From Bacteroidaceae bacterium (GTDB lineage: Bacteria > Bacteroidota > Bacteroidia > Bacteroidales > Bacteroidaceae), in NCBI GenBank assembly GCA_023227685.1, contig JALNVG010000099.1:1-8428 (forward strand): a DNA stretch of 8,428 bases, read 5' to 3'. The notes under the pieces are model-generated. The model was not told the DNA's origin. It ran no database searches and was given only the letters and a program-made list of their open reading frames with translations. The position numbers and the translations under genes are program-made. How positions within the stretch are numbered: the stretch's first letter is position 1; each line of letters begins with the position of its first letter. Positions 5,619 to 8,428 of this stretch are shown in pieces.

Positions 5619-8428
5619 ATGAATACACACAATTATTTTTTACGATTATCCATCACTATACTCTTTATTTATAATGCATTATTTTCTTCTGCATTATCTT
5701 TCATGCCATTAATCAGATATTACTCTGTAAAAGAATACAAAGCTGCAAATCAAAATTGGTCGGTTACACAAGGACAAAATGGAGTAATGTATTTTGGTAA
5801 TACCGATGGGCTTCTATCATATGATGGATATCACTGGAACTTAATCAAAGTAGCAGGTGGTCAAATTGTACGTTCTGTTTTTGCTGACGGTAAACGCATT
5901 TATGTAGGATCTTTTGAGGAATTCGGTTATTTTGAGGCTACAGCTACAGGTCAAATGCAATACCATTCCATCAGCAAGATGCTGCATAATTTCAAATTTG
6001 AAAACGATGAAATCTGGAAGATAGTCAAAGTAAAAAATACCATTTGTTTTCAATCATTCGGTGCTTGTTTCATTTATGATGGTAAAACAGTAACGGGATA
6101 TCGCAATTATGTTCACACACCCCTATTTATCTATTCTTGCCATAACAAAATGTATGTACAACTAATCAATGAGGGATTCGCCCTTTTTGACGGTCATTCA
6201 TATCACGAAATTATTCATAGATCAGATTTAGACAACTCCGATGTATTAGCAGTATTACCTTTTAAAAAGAATCAGCTGCTATTGATAACGAAGAAAGGCA
6301 AAATATATATTTATTCCAATAATAAACAGTTAGTACAATTTACCACTCAAATCGATGATGTTTTAAAAAAGGCTTATGTGAATCGAGCTATAATGACAAA
6401 GGACAACAAGCTTATCATCGGTACGATATCAAATGGAATATATGTCATTCGTAAAGATGGAAGCTTACTTTGGCATTTTAACCGCAATGAAAGATTAAAT
6501 AACAACACAGTACTTGGACTGATATGTGATGTTAACAATAATCTTTGGGTGGCTCTTGATGATGGGATAGCTTATATCCAATATAACTCTCCACTCACGG
6601 TCTTATCTCCTAGTTCGGACAAACACCCTATCGGTATGGTTTATTCTATGCTCCATCGTAAAGATTATTTTTATCTGGGAACCAACCAAGGAGTATACAA
6701 GATAAATACAGAAACTAATGAATCAAAGATGATTCCTAATTCTGCTGAGCAAAATTGGTACTTGGAAGAATTTGACAATCAGATATTTAGTGGAAGTAAC
6801 AATTCCGTAATGAACATTGTAAATGATGTAGGTATTCCCGTTCCCGGTACTTTGGGAAGTACATACATTAAGCATTGCATTATAAATGGTAAAGAAATCT
6901 TATTAAACGCTTCTTATGTCGGTTTGAGCGTATTTGTTAAAAACAGCTCAGGGCAATGGGTCTTCAGTCATAAAATAAAAGGCTTTTCAAATCCCATAAA
7001 AAACTTCGTAGTAGACCAAGATGGTTCAATTTGGTTAAGTCACATGTATAAAGGAGCATACCATTTGTGGTTGAAAGATGATTTACGTTCCGTACGATAT
7101 AAAGAATTTATTTCCAATCTAGATAATGACAAAGAGTCGGGAAACATTAATGTGATGAAGATTCAAGGCAATATTATTCTTGCTGACAATAAAAAAATGT
7201 ATGTATATTCAACTATTAGACATCAATTAATACCATTCCAGCAACTCAATAAGATTCTTCCTCCCCATTGCACTATCTCAGGAGCAACAGAAGTGAACAG
7301 CCATTTATTTTGGATTATCACATCTACAGAATATATTCTGGTGGATGTCGACAAGGATAAATATCATATTAAATCCATTGTTTCATTCTCTAATTTTGAC
7401 AATACAAATCATTCAGAAAGTTTTGTATATATTGATAAAAAGGGTGACTCATATTTTAATTTATATAATGGCATAGCTCAATTTGGTATATCGCACCAGA
7501 ATAAAATCAGCCAACCACAAAAGATAAAAATAGGCAAAGTGCAAGGTTTTAATCAAAGGCGTGAATCAGTTTTACTCCCTATCGATGAAAAAGGTACAAT
7601 GAAATCTGATTTTAGAGAAATATCTTTTGAACTATTGATGCCACATTACAACCGCGAATTATACTCCATTCATTATCAACTAAAAGGTAACGGACTGGAT
7701 TTGGTATCCGATTCATACAATCCGACAATCAATTACAGTAGTTTAGACTTCGGTACCTACCGATTTAAGGCTGTAATCTATAATGATTTGAATCAAAAGA
7801 TAGGAGAAGAACATTATCAATTTACGATTAACCGTCCTTTCTTTTTTTCATGGGGAGCCATTCTTTTTTACATAATTTTATTGGGCCTGACCATTTATTA
7901 TTTGACGAAATGGCGGTTACACTATTTAATGAAAAAGGAGAAAAAAGAACACGAAGCATTACAAGCCCGGCAAAATTCAAAAATGCATGAACAAGAATTG
8001 CTGATATCAGAACAAAACAAAAAGATACTTGAGGCCGAAGTTGCCGCAAAGAGCAAAGAACTTGCCAGCATGACAATGGGAATCATCCTTAAAAACAGTG
8101 TATTAGAAGAGTTTCGCACAGAAATTCAAGCACAGATGAAAAAGGGCCCAATAACAGTTAAGTTTATGCAGCAACTGTTACTTAAAATTGATAAGAAAAC
8201 CGATAATGAAGAATTTTGGGGTGTTTTTCAACAAAACTTCGATTTGATACATGCTAATTTTTTCCGTCATTTGCGAGAGCGTTATCCTGAACTCACATCA
8301 AAAGATTTGCGTTTTTGTGCGTTGCTCCGTTTAAACATGTTCACTAAAGACATCGCTCAACTAGACAATCTATCCGTACGGGGAGTTGAAGCTGCCCGCT
8401 ATCGAATTCGAAAAAAGTTAAATATACC
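5619..8428 (+). CDS. Transmembrane regulator: double beta-propeller, Y_Y_Y sensor and LuxR-type HTH; 3' end cut by window edge
   Basis: The frame is open from the ATG at 5619 to the window end, 936 codons with no stop. Order of parts: signal peptide (about 1-29); a periplasmic sensor of about 14 blade-like repeats (about 50-625), such as GVMYFGNTDGLLSYDG (55-70), LIIGTISNGIYVI (265-277), LWVALDDGIAYI (309-320), FYLGTNQGVYKI (351-362) and SIWLSHMYKGAYHLWL (470-485); a Y_Y_Y domain (about 662-738); one transmembrane helix (about 741-763); a charged coiled coil (about 770-815); and a LuxR/GerE-like HTH (about 890-936) with LTSKDLRFCALLRLN and then LSVRGVEAARYRIRKKL. No histidine kinase or receiver is present. 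It is therefore inferred to be an inner-membrane one-component regulator that senses a periplasmic ligand, possibly a glycan, and binds DNA directly. Probably only a few to about 20 residues are missing. By eye it is more A/T-rich than the housekeeping cluster. The ligand is unknown. Confidence 0.9.
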   Translation, partial: MNTHNYFLRLSITILFIYNALFSSALSFMPLIRYYSVKEYKAANQNWSVTQGQNGVMYFGNTDGLLSYDGYHWNLIKVAGGQIVRSVFADGKRIYVGSFEEFGYFEATATGQMQYHSISKMLHNFKFENDEIWKIVKVKNTICFQSFGACFIYDGKTVTGYRNYVHTPLFIYSCHNKMYVQLINEGFALFDGHSYHEIIHRSDLDNSDVLAVLPFKKNQLLLITKKGKIYIYSNNKQLVQFTTQIDDVLKKAYVNRAIMTKDNKLIIGTISNGIYVIRKDGSLLWHFNRNERLNNNTVLGLICDVNNNLWVALDDGIAYIQYNSPLTVLSPSSDKHPIGMVYSMLHRKDYFYLGTNQGVYKINTETNESKMIPNSAEQNWYLEEFDNQIFSGSNNSVMNIVNDVGIPVPGTLGSTYIKHCIINGKEILLNASYVGLSVFVKNSSGQWVFSHKIKGFSNPIKNFVVDQDGSIWLSHMYKGAYHLWLKDDLRSVRYKEFISNLDNDKESGNINVMKIQGNIILADNKKMYVYSTIRHQLIPFQQLNKILPPHCTISGATEVNSHLFWIITSTEYILVDVDKDKYHIKSIVSFSNFDNTNHSESFVYIDKKGDSYFNLYNGIAQFGISHQNKISQPQKIKIGKVQGFNQRRESVLLPIDEKGTMKSDFREISFELLMPHYNRELYSIHYQLKGNGLDLVSDSYNPTINYSSLDFGTYRFKAVIYNDLNQKIGEEHYQFTINRPFFFSWGAILFYIILLGLTIYYLTKWRLHYLMKKEKKEHEALQARQNSKMHEQELLISEQNKKILEAEVAAKSKELASMTMGIILKNSVLEEFRTEIQAQMKKGPITVKFMQQLLLKIDKKTDNEEFWGVFQQNFDLIHANFFRHLRERYPELTSKDLRFCALLRLNMFTKDIAQLDNLSVRGVEAARYRIRKKLNI

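Overview
The window reads as chromosome of a member of the Bacteroidales, most likely Bacteroides or a close relative. Reasons: the housekeeping proteins have a Bacteroides-like flavour; starts lack Shine-Dalgarno sequences and sit behind A/T-rich leaders; several gene starts are preceded by the Bacteroides -7 promoter element TAnnTTTG; one gene encodes a GIN-domain (DUF2807) protein; and the right end carries a giant periplasmic-sensor regulator of a type expanded in Bacteroidetes. No RNA genes, insertion sequences, phage genes or CRISPR arrays were seen.

Left part (1-4396): truA (tRNA pseudouridine synthase, minus strand, cut by the left edge at its 3' end) is divergent from a tight plus-strand cluster phoH - purC - menG/ubiE - aroE. 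Gaps in the cluster are 24, 5 and 45 bases, so these four genes are probably one operon. It combines a PhoH-type RNA-linked ATPase, a purine biosynthesis enzyme, the last methylation of menaquinone synthesis and shikimate dehydrogenase. AroE and MenG belong to one metabolic line: shikimate leads to chorismate, and chorismate feeds menaquinone.

Middle (4438-5271, minus strand): a convergent gene for an exported, probably lipid-anchored GIN-domain protein. Its body is built from eight successive Gly-Ser-Gly turns about 20 residues apart, which suggests a beta-solenoid.

Right part (5272-8428): a 347-base A/T-rich divergent intergenic region, with candidate promoters on both strands and a small inverted repeat, leads into a very large open frame that runs off the right edge (936 codons visible). 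It encodes a signal peptide, about 14 beta-propeller-like blades (two seven-bladed propellers), a Y_Y_Y (triple-tyrosine) domain, one transmembrane helix, a cytoplasmic coiled coil and a C-terminal LuxR-type helix-turn-helix. This is the sensor layout of Bacteroides hybrid two-component systems, but it is joined directly to a DNA-binding domain with no kinase. It is the most interesting element here. Its ligand and target genes cannot be read from the window; the divergent GIN-domain gene and whatever lies beyond the right edge are the obvious candidates for targets.
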